From: Bacillota bacterium
GTDB lineage: Bacteria; Bacillota; Clostridia; Lachnospirales; Lachnospiraceae
DNA: 32,453 nucleotides
Direction of reading: 5' to 3'
NCBI GenBank assembly: GCA_023457255.1
Contig: JAEWMB010000005.1
Coordinates: 1 to 32,453, forward strand
Positions within the stretch are counted from its first letter, which is position 1. Every line of letters begins with the position of its first letter. The notes beneath the pieces are model-generated. The model was not told where the DNA came from, made no database searches, and worked only from the letters and a program-made list of their open reading frames with translations. Made by a program: the position numbers and the translations under genes. This document shows, one piece after another, positions 17,708 to 25,555 of the stretch.

Positions 17708-20191
17708 TCAATATGAGACTGTATTTTGGGCCAAATATTGATAACCGCGAATGGATAAAGCCTCACGGTGTATGGCTAACGGAAGTGAAAAGAACTGTTC
17801 CGGCATGCTTATCCTAGCTTGCACACGATAGTTTACAACACAATTACGTATTCGAAAGGTATCTTCATATTCATAACGCAGATTTTCTTGTATTAAGTCC
17901 ATCATGCGGTAATATTGTTTATTTTTATTAGAAAGAAATAAGGAGATTCGAAGATATTCTTTGTAGCCTACACTTAAAAAACCTTCTTTTGTTTTATATG
18001 CTTTCGCCTTTTTTATAATGGTATCTTTATGAAAGGATGCTAAATCTTTAAATTCTACAACAAAATCATCCTTCGTATTAAATAAAGGGATATTTTTACC
18101 AAGAAGTATTGCTGCGGTTTCCACTAAGGATTGTTCCAATGCCCAAATAAATAAAACTACATACTTTACTACACTGATTAAAAAAGGCAAACCCGAAAAT
18201 CCCACAACTGCTGCCGCAAAAACATTTGCTTCTCTCACCTTATTCACATCTGTCAAAATTGAAATCATATTTCCAATGATCCGAATTAAAATAAGCCGAT
18301 TAATAAAGGACGAAACATTCTCTTTATCACTCATATTCCCATATAATAAATACTCAAGTTCATATTGGAGAATCTGTCCCGGATTATAGTTTTCCGATAA
18401 GTAATAGGTACAATGTTCGTTTTCATATGTCTGGAACAATAACTCCTCCACCAGACTGTTTGCAAAACTTCCAAGTGCATCCGTTCCATAACTGCTTATC
18501 CCTGCGGCTGTAATATTCCCTCTGTCCTCTGTATTCATAATATTTTTTATATTATTCTCATCCGAAGGACCGGTATCCGGAGATTTCTTTGCTATAAAGG
18601 ATGGTAACTCAGATTGATTTATTTTAGCTCCTGATATGCCCTTGGTATCTTCCAGGACTAAATTTAATAATCCATCTGATATCAAGGATTTTGCTGTTTT
18701 TAAAATACTATTCTTTTCTCCAGAGAAATTAATGCCGCTGTAATCAAGCGAAAGCCCAATAAGCTTAAAATTATCTAAAGAATTGTGTATTAGGTTAACG
18801 GAAGATAACCAGGCAGAATACCCCTCCTTCGTATACGACATATTAGGTAATGGATATCCTTCTATCTCGTCTAATATTTCAATATTTTGTTTCAGGGTTT
18901 CTTCCATTCGTAAGATATCTTTTATTATACCAATCTCTTTTTCCTCTGGATTTGAATATCTCTCCATTTCTTCAGAAGTTTTTGATAATTCCTCATATAA
19001 GGCATCTCCTATTTCCTCCTTCGCCTTATTCAGCTCATCCAGAAAAGCATTTTTACTTTCTTGTGCTTGATATCTGGCTTCCTTAATTTTTTGTATGATG
19101 ATAAATGCTTCCTTGGATTTCTCTTTTATTTTTGTTAATGCACTGATAAAATGTAACACTTCCTGATTTATAGAGTCACAGCTTGCTATAAGTCCATCCT
19201 CAATGTAGATATCAATTGTAATTGGTGACTGCTCTAAAGAGGCAATCCTTGCATCAATCCCAGTTGTGTCACAAGGCTTATCGACAGAATCTTTTATTTT
19301 CCCCGCCCTTTCCTCTCGTAAACTTAAAAGATTCTCTTCACGCTGTCTGGCTGCCTCCTCATACGCTGTGCGATAGCGTCCTGCCACCTCCTGTGCACTA
19401 ACCTTAAGACGATCCAAGTGTTTTGGATAATTAACATAGTTGTTCTTGATGGAATCAAATATTGCAGAATTATTAATAAATGTATTATTCATCGTAGAAT
19501 CTTCAGAAAGAAGCTTTTTTGCAAATATATCTATCGTTTTTGCTTTACCATTTTTACATTCAATTTGGTTATCTTTTATCTTTATTCCATCGATAAGCTC
19601 CATTAGCTGTAAGATATCCTTATCAATTAGCATGAACTCCTGCTCAATCCTCATCTTTTCCTCAAATTTTTGATTTACTTTCTCCGTCTTTTCTAAAGCA
19701 TGGACCAAATCCAATAAATGCTCTGCCCCCTCAGCACCAGCTTGATATTTCATATAAGAAACTGCTTGCTTTCGAAAAAATTCACCGTTCCAATCCGTCA
19801 TATAATGAATATTCTCTATTGAAAGCGTATCTAACTTGGGATTACATATGAGATAGCTTTTATTATGCATCAAAAGATTAGAAGGCTGATCATTTTTTAT
19901 CGGATAGAAACTGGCATCCATTCCTTTTCTAATTTCCTCTGCCAATAGATTGCTGTCTGCTATATTGCTTCCATATCCGATATCTAACCCAAATACATGA
20001 TACCGTTCAAATAAAGGTAAATAATAATTACATAGCGTTGATTCCATCGCCGTTTGTAACACTCGCTCACTATAGGTTCCTGCTGCTATCACACGAGCCA
20101 TCTCGATAGTTGTGACGATCAGTGTTATCATAATAGATAATGACAAGGTCAGATAGATGGTAATTACCCCTTTTAATTTTTGCCTTCTCAT
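17708..20191 (-). CDS. Large DUF5702-type protein of the tad locus
   Basis: The product is about 827 residues, starting MRRQKLKGVITIYLTLSLSI, with GGGAG five bases upstream of this ATG; a start four codons earlier is possible. An N-terminal helix (ITIYLTLSLSIMITLIVTTIE) carries a Tad-like feature, and the next residues (MARVIAAGTYSERVLQTAM) resemble TadG-type proteins. The middle has long coiled-coil stretches (about 270-420). The C-terminal third has further hydrophobic helices and a conserved-looking end (YEDTFRIRNCVVNYRVQARI). This domain order is that of DUF5702 proteins, found with tad genes in clostridia. It is probably an envelope scaffold for the pilus; the function is unproven. Confidence 0.75.
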   Translation of the reverse strand: MRRQKLKGVITIYLTLSLSIMITLIVTTIEMARVIAAGTYSERVLQTAMESTLCNYYLPLFERYHVFGLDIGYGSNIADSNLLAEEIRKGMDASFYPIKNDQPSNLLMHNKSYLICNPKLDTLSIENIHYMTDWNGEFFRKQAVSYMKYQAGAEGAEHLLDLVHALEKTEKVNQKFEEKMRIEQEFMLIDKDILQLMELIDGIKIKDNQIECKNGKAKTIDIFAKKLLSEDSTMNNTFINNSAIFDSIKNNYVNYPKHLDRLKVSAQEVAGRYRTAYEEAARQREENLLSLREERAGKIKDSVDKPCDTTGIDARIASLEQSPITIDIYIEDGLIASCDSINQEVLHFISALTKIKEKSKEAFIIIQKIKEARYQAQESKNAFLDELNKAKEEIGDALYEELSKTSEEMERYSNPEEKEIGIIKDILRMEETLKQNIEILDEIEGYPLPNMSYTKEGYSAWLSSVNLIHNSLDNFKLIGLSLDYSGINFSGEKNSILKTAKSLISDGLLNLVLEDTKGISGAKINQSELPSFIAKKSPDTGPSDENNIKNIMNTEDRGNITAAGISSYGTDALGSFANSLVEELLFQTYENEHCTYYLSENYNPGQILQYELEYLLYGNMSDKENVSSFINRLILIRIIGNMISILTDVNKVREANVFAAAVVGFSGLPFLISVVKYVVLFIWALEQSLVETAAILLGKNIPLFNTKDDFVVEFKDLASFHKDTIIKKAKAYKTKEGFLSVGYKEYLRISLFLSNKNKQYYRMMDLIQENLRYEYEDTFRIRNCVVNYRVQARISMPEQFFSLPLAIHREALSIRGYQYLAQNTVSY

Positions 20192-20271
20192 AGAAACTCC
20201 CATCTGCGTACTTTAGCACGCATACAAATTAAGATGTAAAAACTTACTTTTTAATTTCAACATTATACCTC

Positions 20272-20475
20272 TTATGGAGTTGGTGCAATATTCTCGAAAT
20301 AACTATCAGTACTTGCTTTTAATGCATTTATCGCCTTATCAAAAATACTTGTTATCTGTTCTTGAAAAATTATAATAAGCGCTATCACCACTACAATAAT
20401 CAGAATAACTTCCACTACTCCAAAACCTTGGTTATTCTCCCTAATTTTATTACCTCTACTTTTACTTTTCCCCAT
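20272..20475 (-). CDS. Flp-type (type IVb) pilin
   Basis: This 67-residue protein has the class features of Flp pilins: a basic leader (MGKSKSRGNKIRENNQG), a predicted cleavage after the glycine, and then FGVVEVILIIVVVIALIII, where the glutamate is at position +5 of the mature chain. A short polar tail ends in APTP. GAGGT lies four bases before the ATG. It is the main candidate for the fibre subunit, with the adjacent prepilin peptidase as its processing enzyme. Confidence 0.85.
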   Translation of the reverse strand: MGKSKSRGNKIRENNQGFGVVEVILIIVVVIALIIIFQEQITSIFDKAINALKASTDSYFENIAPTP

Positions 20476-20531
20476 ACAGACCTCTATTCTTGTGCATTAG
20501 CACTTTTTAATACTGAATAATTTGTCTTTCC

Positions 20532-21254
20532 CTACATCCCCATTGACATCATTGCCGGTACCATCAATATTGCAATCACAATACATAACATTCCCATCAT
20601 AGGCATTAGCATCTTGGTGGAGGCTCTCTCCCCCAGACGTTTTGCCTGCTCCTTACGGTCAAGAAGTGCTTGCACTGATTCTGCTTCTAACATAGGAATC
20701 ATTCCTTTGTTCCCTTTTTTCATATTTTGAACTATGATTGTACTAAATCTAAGATAGGAAAGAAGCTTGCATCTCCTTCCGAAACGCTCATATGCAACCG
20801 ACTCTGAGATCCCAAGGTCTATTTCATTTTTTGTTATTATCATCTCTTCATAGGCATATCGTTTGGCTTTCTCACTTTTTCTTTTTGCTAATTTCCTCTT
20901 GTTTCTCAAAGAGTCAAAAGACTCTCTCTCCCTTCGAGTGTTATAATCTTTTACAATACGTTCCCAAGCTCCATAGGTCGTCATGCCTGCGCTTAGCAGT
21001 AAAGTGTATTTCATCATAATCTCGGGGTAATCGAGTAAAAGCTGCTCTTGCTTTTGCTTCTCTCTCTCTTTCCTTTTCTGTTCCATAAAAAATGGGATAA
21101 ACACCATAGCCAAAATTCCCATAAGCAATAAAGAAAGAGAGGAATCTTTTTTAATTGTCTTCCATAATACCGAGTTACCCATAAGCTTATTTGGCAGTGT
21201 TAGGGTATCTTCTTCTCTGTTTTCCTCCTCCCGCCTCTTTACTTCCATTTCCAT
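20532..21254 (-). CDS. TadC-like type II/IV secretion F-domain protein
   Basis: The 240-residue protein has a charged N-terminus, one membrane region (SLLLMGILAMVFIPFFME), a helical cytoplasmic part and a final membrane region (MMGMLCIVIAILMVPAMM). It carries the F-domain pattern: LLLDYPEIMMKYTLLLSAGM, AWERI, then YERFGRRCKLLSYLRFSTII and RLGERASTKMLMPMMGML. TadC and TadB together form the inner-membrane platform on which the CpaF ATPase works. Its order after tadB and before the pilin gene fits. Confidence 0.78.
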   Translation of the reverse strand: MEMEVKRREEENREEDTLTLPNKLMGNSVLWKTIKKDSSLSLLLMGILAMVFIPFFMEQKRKEREKQKQEQLLLDYPEIMMKYTLLLSAGMTTYGAWERIVKDYNTRRERESFDSLRNKRKLAKRKSEKAKRYAYEEMIITKNEIDLGISESVAYERFGRRCKLLSYLRFSTIIVQNMKKGNKGMIPMLEAESVQALLDRKEQAKRLGERASTKMLMPMMGMLCIVIAILMVPAMMSMGM

Positions 21255-21280
21255 GATTTCTTTTTTTGATGGTTCCTGAA

Positions 21281-21988
21281 CTACTGGAGGTAATACGGTA
21301 ATATCGATTGGAAACTCATATGGTCCTCAAAGTATCGTAGCGTTACGATAATGCTGATTGGTATTCCATTCTTAGGTATTATATTATTTTGAATACTTCC
21401 ATCTCCCGATAAGTAATCCGGTTGTCCAATTTCATATGATATGCTAAGGGCCGGGAAACCAAATTTCTTTGGAAGCTTTAAATCAGAAGTTATCTGATTA
21501 AAATCTTTATTCTTATTTAATACTACCTTTTTTAAGGCAGTTTCTGCTTCTTCAAACATCTTCTTTCGATTCTCTTTTTTTACCTGTTTTTCAGCTATCT
21601 CAAAGGTAAGTTCCTCCTCCTCTTCTCCCATCTGATATAACAGGTAAAAAGTTTTTGGTCCTTCCCCCACCTCTGGCCGCTCTATCCTATAACCATCTTG
21701 TAGAACCGCTCTCGGTATTTTTTGTTCATTCACAAATAGGATTATTAAGAATAATAGAAGGACAAGAACCATTACCGCTCCCTTTTGATACAAAAATGCT
21801 GTCTCTTTCGCATTTGATTTCTGAGGCCGGCGTATTATTTGATATAAACAATATCCAATCAAGGAATAGAGCCTCTTTAGCGGATGCTCCTTGCTATCAA
21901 GATTATCAATGAATTCTTTGTCATAAGATTTTGAAAGCAGGAAAAGAATAAAGATTAGAATTAAAAGCGTTAGAATCGCGTAAGTCAT
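21281..21988 (-). CDS. Membrane protein between tadB and tadC, function unknown
   Basis: The start is set at the ATG at 21988 (GGAG five bases upstream); upstream frames overlap the end of tadB. The 235-residue product has a first membrane helix at its N-terminus (ILTLLILIFILFLLSKSY), a second at about 75-95 (VMVLVLLLFLIILFV), and a soluble domain of 140 residues. That domain starts with charged coils (EEEEELTFEIAEKQVKKE) and ends in a beta-rich region (GIPISIIVTLRYFED). I recognise no family. Its strict place between two platform genes suggests a structural partner of TadB/TadC. Confidence 0.6.
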   Translation of the reverse strand: MTYAILTLLILIFILFLLSKSYDKEFIDNLDSKEHPLKRLYSLIGYCLYQIIRRPQKSNAKETAFLYQKGAVMVLVLLLFLIILFVNEQKIPRAVLQDGYRIERPEVGEGPKTFYLLYQMGEEEEELTFEIAEKQVKKENRKKMFEEAETALKKVVLNKNKDFNQITSDLKLPKKFGFPALSISYEIGQPDYLSGDGSIQNNIIPKNGIPISIIVTLRYFEDHMSFQSILPYYLQ

Positions 21989-22007
21989 AGTGTCTCCAAT
22001 CATCAAT

Positions 22008-22751
22008 TTACACTCGGATGGCAATAATGTTATCTACCAACTTCGTTAATATCAAATAGATACCTAATAGAACTGTCATAAATAAGATTCCATACAAATT
22101 ATGATAAAGAGGCTTTAAAAACTGAGGACTGCCAAGTAACATATATCCTAAAATACCAAATGGTACCAGCTTCATGATATTAGCCTCCATCTTTTTCGCT
22201 GTGATTAGTGTTTCAACTTCTCTCATTACTTCTACTTTTTCACCTATTGTTTTACTAGTCATTTTAATAATAGCAACTAGGTCTCCGCCGGTTCGCTTTG
22301 CTGTTTTAAAAACCTCCGAGAAACATTCCACATCTTCTAGCTTACTTCGATCGGCAAAAGCAGCAATCGCAGCTTCAATAGGAATATTATGATTAACCTG
22401 AGATATAATACACCGGAATTCCCTCATAATAAGAGCATCCTCCGAATACATTAACCCCAAATCCTTGATTGCTGCTTTAAAAGCATTCTCAACAGAATAC
22501 CCTGCTTCCAAGGCTACCGATAAGCTATGAATTGCATCTAAAAACTCTTTGCTTAGCTCCTTTTTTCGATCTTCTGTTTTTTTTCTTTGCTTCTTTTTAT
22601 AAAAGAAATATAAGTAGGGTAATAGAAATAGACAGAAATAGAAATTTTGATAAAATAAGTAACTTATTATAAGACACACCAGAAGGCCTTTTAATAGGCA
22701 TATGAGAAATTCTTTTTTATTCATATGATAAATATCGTAATTTTCAATCAT
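22008..22751 (-). CDS. TadB-like type II secretion system F-domain protein
   Basis: The 247-residue product has two N-terminal hydrophobic segments, a helical F-domain and two C-terminal helices (GILGYMLLGSPQFLKPLY and ILFMTVLLGIYLIL). The F-domain is clear: LDAIHSLSVALEAGYSVENA, MREFRCIISQVNHNIPIEAA, FADRSKLEDVECFSEVFKTA and KRTGGDLVAIIKMTSKTI. It should be the inner-membrane platform protein. GGGGGAG lies nine bases before the ATG. It directly follows the truncated cpaF; with cpaF broken upstream, its transcription may now depend on a promoter in the inserted segment. Confidence 0.88.
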   Translation of the reverse strand: MIENYDIYHMNKKEFLICLLKGLLVCLIISYLFYQNFYFCLFLLPYLYFFYKKKQRKKTEDRKKELSKEFLDAIHSLSVALEAGYSVENAFKAAIKDLGLMYSEDALIMREFRCIISQVNHNIPIEAAIAAFADRSKLEDVECFSEVFKTAKRTGGDLVAIIKMTSKTIGEKVEVMREVETLITAKKMEANIMKLVPFGILGYMLLGSPQFLKPLYHNLYGILFMTVLLGIYLILTKLVDNIIAIRV

Positions 22752-22768
22752 TGCAAGCGGCTCCCCCT

Positions 22769-23188
22769 TTATAGGGACAAGCCTGCACGTAACAGTTTTT
22801 GTACATGCAGCAGCGAATTGTCTGTTTTTTTAAGTTCTCCTAATACTTTGCCCTCCTTGGATTCCCCTTCTTCTGAAAATAAGAAAAGTGGATTCACTTC
22901 AATTTCTCCATCTACACATTCCAGGACCTCAACGATTTCTAATACTCTTCTTGTCTTATCTCTAAGTCTTCCAAGGTGAATCACAATGTCTATCGCGGAG
23001 GCAATTTGTTTCCTTACGGCCAATAGCGGTATATCTGCCCCAAGTAAAGTCATGGTTTCTAATCGAGATAACATATCCGTGGGAGAATTGGAATGACCCG
23101 TACTCATCCCATTGTGTCCTGTATTTAGGGCCTGCAGCATATCAATGCTAGAGGCATCCCGGACCTCTCCTACAATAAATGTTGCATT
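22769..23188 (-). pseudogene. 3' remnant of cpaF/tadA (type II secretion ATPase), cut by the accessory segment
   Basis: The reading frame codes for the C-terminal 139 residues of a CpaF ATPase. In-frame similarity begins NATFIVGEVRDASSIDMLQA and continues through the Walker-B/His-box region (LNTGHNGMSTGHSNSP), LSRLETMTLLG, and the family-typical VRKQIASAIDIVIHLGRLRD. Upstream of 23188 the frame loses similarity and meets a TGA at 23198-23200. The Walker A and most of the ATPase are therefore absent from this locus. The TGHNGMSTGH segment seems one residue shorter than the usual TGHDGSxxTGH form. Without the N-terminal part this cannot power the Tad system unless the other part lies beyond the window and the ATPase is restored. 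Confidence 0.88.
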
Positions 23189-23207
23189 AAAAAGATATCA
23201 AAAAAAC

Positions 23208-23268
23208 TATATTCGACGCACCTTTCTTTAACATATAGCTAGAAGTGTATTCCATATATTCGACGTAC
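23208..23268 (+). repeat. Paired direct repeats at the edge of the accessory segment
   Basis: TATATTCGACGCAC (23208-23221) and TATATTCGACGTAC (23255-23268) match at 13 of 14 positions, 47 bp apart. They lie 20-80 bp inside the break in cpaF and just upstream of the TnpC-like gene. This is where recombinase-binding sites would be expected; that role is inferred. Confidence 0.5.
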
Positions 23269-23351
23269 AAACTTAATGGTTTTTATTGAAAATTATTATA
23301 TTTATGTTAATATATAATAAAATTAGTTTTTAAAGTTCGTGAGGTGAACGT

Positions 23352-23777
23352 ATGGGAAGAGAAGATAAAATCATAGAAAGTGCTAAAAACAAATCTATAG
23401 AAAAAGTTAAGTACTTAAAAGATGTAGTAGATATAATGATTGAAGAAAATGTTGCTGTTACTTTTTATAGCGTATGGAAACGTTCTGGTCTTAGTAAATC
23501 TTTTATCTATAATAATCCAGAAGTTGTTGCTTACATAAATGAACATAAATCAGAAAAAAAATATAATTCTAGAGTATATACAAATGAATCAATATTAATA
23601 GATCGTATCGATGAATTAGAACATGTAAATCGTATGTTACGTAAAGAATTAAGAAGACTTCAATCTGATTCCTATCAACATCTATTGACAGAAAATCAAG
23701 TTTTAAAAAAGAGACTTGAAAAATATGAAGAACTTGTTAAGCAAGGAATTATAAAATCACCAGAAAATGACCTCTGA
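23352..23777 (+). CDS. TnpC-like (DUF6262) transposition accessory protein
   Basis: This 141-residue basic protein has the layout of DUF6262 proteins, the TnpC of Tn554-type transposons: an N-terminal helical part (KVKYLKDVVDIMIEENVAVT), the recognisable VWKRSGLSKSFIYNNPEV, and a C-terminal coiled coil (LEHVNRMLRKELRRLQ ... QVLKKRLEKYEELVKQ). TnpC helps the recombinases TnpA and TnpB but is not one itself. Here neither precedes it; only about 160 bp separate it from the cpaF break. GTGAGGTGA lies just upstream of the ATG. Its stop codon lies inside the terminator stem. It points to a Tn554-like ancestry that has lost or moved its recombinases. Confidence 0.75.
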   Translation: MGREDKIIESAKNKSIEKVKYLKDVVDIMIEENVAVTFYSVWKRSGLSKSFIYNNPEVVAYINEHKSEKKYNSRVYTNESILIDRIDELEHVNRMLRKELRRLQSDSYQHLLTENQVLKKRLEKYEELVKQGIIKSPENDL

Positions 23778-23802
23778 TCAAATCAGAGGTCATTTATTTT
23801 TT
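23765..23802. terminator. Terminator after the TnpC-like gene
   Basis: A perfect 14-bp stem (23765-23778 and 23782-23795) with a 3-nt loop is followed by TTTTTT on the plus strand. It overlaps the last codons of the TnpC-like gene. The A-rich 5' arm gives a shorter T-run on the other strand, so it may also serve the facing PBECR4-like gene. Confidence 0.88.
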
Positions 23803-23815
23803 ATAATATGTAACG

Positions 23816-24481
23816 CTATAAAATTAATTCAGTAGCTATTTTTTCTTTTATATCAATCGGTAGTTCAATTTCTTTTAATAAATCCTTTTTTATAGTATAT
23901 ACTATTTCAGAGTAAATTTTCTCTTTAGGATCTTTCTGTAATATAAACATTATCGTGTTCATCGATGATACATAATCAGAAATTGGTCTTTTCATTGCAG
24001 TTATTGGAATAGGTAACGCTTTTTCGTTGCTTTTTCTATCATCATAGCCAAGAATTCCAGTTGAATTACCAGTAGCCAATTCGAATTTATTTTTTTCTGT
24101 TATTAAATTTTTAATCCCTATTTTATATAGTTTACTATTTCTAAAGTCCAACATAGTATATAATATTGAGATCTTAGCAGAAGTGGTGTTTATATCTTTC
24201 TTTGGCTTAAATTCATTATACTTAATAGTGCCACCTAAGCATTTTAGAAAAAACTCTTTTGCATCTATTCCATTTCCAATACACCCAGCCAAATGCAAAA
24301 AATTTTCCATGCCAAAAAAAATTTCGTAATAGCGATAATCAGTTTTTTTATCTTTACTATAAATAAACATAAGATCAGTATCAACATATGAATTATAACA
24401 ACATGCTGCTTTTTTTAGATATTCTAAAATTTCATCTTCAGTTAATGTTTTCTCATAATGTATTTTATATTGTTTACCCAT
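23816..24481 (-). CDS. PBECR4-like putative nuclease (BECR fold)
   Basis: The 221-residue protein carries features I associate with the PBECR4 domain (phage barnase-EndoU-colicin E5/D-RelE-like nuclease): YRYYEIFFGMENFLHLAGCI (about 56-75), then a short FF..CL unit (AKEFFLKCLGG), a long middle segment and a C-terminal helical end. BECR proteins are mostly toxins or RNases. The start is the ATG at 24481 (AGAAAG eight bases upstream). A TTG at 24514 would put the terminator hairpin in the coding region and has no ribosome site. A strong terminator ends 13 nt before the ATG, and a 200-nt structured leader with its own promoter lies before that. No protein antitoxin gene is adjacent. The family call is by pattern, not search. 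Confidence 0.6.
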   Translation of the reverse strand: MGKQYKIHYEKTLTEDEILEYLKKAACCYNSYVDTDLMFIYSKDKKTDYRYYEIFFGMENFLHLAGCIGNGIDAKEFFLKCLGGTIKYNEFKPKKDINTTSAKISILYTMLDFRNSKLYKIGIKNLITEKNKFELATGNSTGILGYDDRKSNEKALPIPITAMKRPISDYVSSMNTIMFILQKDPKEKIYSEIVYTIKKDLLKEIELPIDIKEKIATELIL

Positions 24482-24494
24482 AGTATCGCTTTCT

Positions 24495-24529
24495 AAAAAA
24501 AGAAATCCTAACAATAAAGCTAGGATTTC
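24495..24529 (-). terminator. Intrinsic terminator immediately before the PBECR4-like gene
   Basis: On the minus strand a perfect 9-bp stem, GAAATCCTA facing TAGGATTTC (24521-24529 and 24502-24510) with a 10-nt loop, is followed by seven T residues (24495-24501). Transcription from the upstream promoter must pass this site to reach the gene, so it acts as an attenuator or sets the RNA-to-mRNA ratio. Confidence 0.85.
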
Positions 24530-24701
24530 ACTATTATCTCTGTAGTTATGCTAATTTTATAGTTGCTTGCCAACTATTAAGATCCACTTGCTTGCTACTA
24601 GCCCCTGCGTCTAGCGTGTGTACAAAGTTTTTATGTTGTTAGCTCAACAGGAGAAGCTCCTTATCTCCACTAAAAAGAAATAATAAAATATTTCTTTCGG
24701 C
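24530..24701 (-). ncRNA. Hairpin-rich leader RNA upstream of the PBECR4-like gene
   Basis: The predicted transcript from about 24701 down to the terminator holds several stems: 24674-24697 (AAAGAAATA/TATTTCTTT), about 24650-24668 (GGAG...CTCC, overlapping an AAGGAG), about 24637-24650 (GTTG/CAAC), about 24598-24614 (CTAG/CTAG) and 24559-24577 (a perfect 7-bp ATAGTTG/CAACTAT hairpin). A short frame (MPKEIFYYFFLVEIRSFSC, 19 codons) could be read but lacks a good ribosome site. No long tandem repeats of the ToxI type are seen; GCAAGCAA occurs twice. The RNA could be an antitoxin-like RNA, an attenuator or a riboswitch-type leader. Confidence 0.5.
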
Positions 24702-24707
24702 ATCTTT

Positions 24708-24735
24708 ATTATATCACAAATAATATAACTTGCAA
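24708..24735 (-). promoter_or_regulatory. Strong sigma-A-type promoter for the leader and PBECR4-like gene
   Basis: On the minus strand TTGCAA (24730-24735) and a perfect TATAAT (24708-24713) are 16 bp apart. The expected start is near 24701. Confidence 0.7.
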
Positions 24736-24963
24736 ACAGTTTTTTTAATAAAATTTATGACAATCTGACGAAAAATTTCCACTCATTAGAATTAAGTGAA
24801 CACTCAAATGACTAAAGTCCCAAGAATGCGCCAGTCAAATTTTATTCTGAAATCCGTTACAGAAACAGGAGTTGATCAAATATTACTTTTTTCTGCTTCT
24901 ATATCAATAAATTTAGACTTAATTATAATAATTTTTTTGGATATTCTTATTATTTTTATTATA

Positions 24964-25530
24964 TTACGTAGTATTGTTTTTCGCTCTAAGCAAAGTGCTT
25001 TTACTTATCCCAGTCATATCTTCTACCTGGTTATAAGAATGGTCTTCTAATAAAGTTAGAGCGTGTGACAATTGGGCTTTACTAAATTTTTTTGGTCTTC
25101 CATCTCGAAATCCTTCTTTAGTTCTTGCTATAGCCTTGCCACTTTGAGTACGCTCGATTATCATTGATCTTTCAAATTCTGCATAAGCTAACAAATTAGT
25201 AATTATCATTTTCCCCATAGGAGTATCTTCAATAAGCCCCATGTTCATAATATGCATGATAATTCCATTTTTCATCAGATACTCAATATATTCAAGCCCT
25301 TCCTTGGTTGATCTACAAAACCTATCCAGTTTTGTACATACCAAAGTATCACCTATTGCCAATTTATTATGTAATAAATCCAAAAAAATATCTCTTTCTT
25401 TAGCTCCTGAATATGACTCTATTATTATGACTGCATCTGGATAGCGTTCTAATATTTTTGATTGCTGCTCTTCTATACTGTTACCATCTAATTGTTTTCG
25501 TGTGGAAACACGACAATATCCATAAACCAT
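24964..25530 (-). CDS. Small serine recombinase (resolvase/invertase family)
   Basis: This 188-residue enzyme has the resolvase catalytic layout: YGYCRVSTRKQ at 3-13 with the nucleophile S9 and R7, then TKLDRFCRST (about 61-70), MGKMIITNLLAYAEFERSMI (about 105-124) and RTQSGKAIARTKEGFRDGRP. The C-terminal 40 residues form a helix-turn-helix (VEDMTGISKSTLLRAK). The size fits resolvases of transposons and plasmids, which recombine short res sites near their own gene. GAGGTGA lies just before the ATG and a good promoter is at 25556-25584. It may resolve or invert part of this accessory segment. Confidence 0.92.
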   Translation of the reverse strand: MVYGYCRVSTRKQLDGNSIEEQQSKILERYPDAVIIIESYSGAKERDIFLDLLHNKLAIGDTLVCTKLDRFCRSTKEGLEYIEYLMKNGIIMHIMNMGLIEDTPMGKMIITNLLAYAEFERSMIIERTQSGKAIARTKEGFRDGRPKKFSKAQLSHALTLLEDHSYNQVEDMTGISKSTLLRAKNNTT

Positions 25531-25555
25531 TTATTCACCTCATTCCTTTTAAATA

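Noticed and set aside
24479..24735. Classic ToxIN-type tandem-repeat antitoxin RNA
   Set aside because: The leader has hairpins and one imperfect GCAAGCAA repeat, but not several tandem copies, so the standard type III class cannot be claimed.
24796..25050. Plus-strand ORF of 84 codons overlapping the serine recombinase end
   Set aside because: More than a third of it is antisense to the recombinase, it has no ribosome site, and the hydrophobic run is a reflection of AT-rich DNA.
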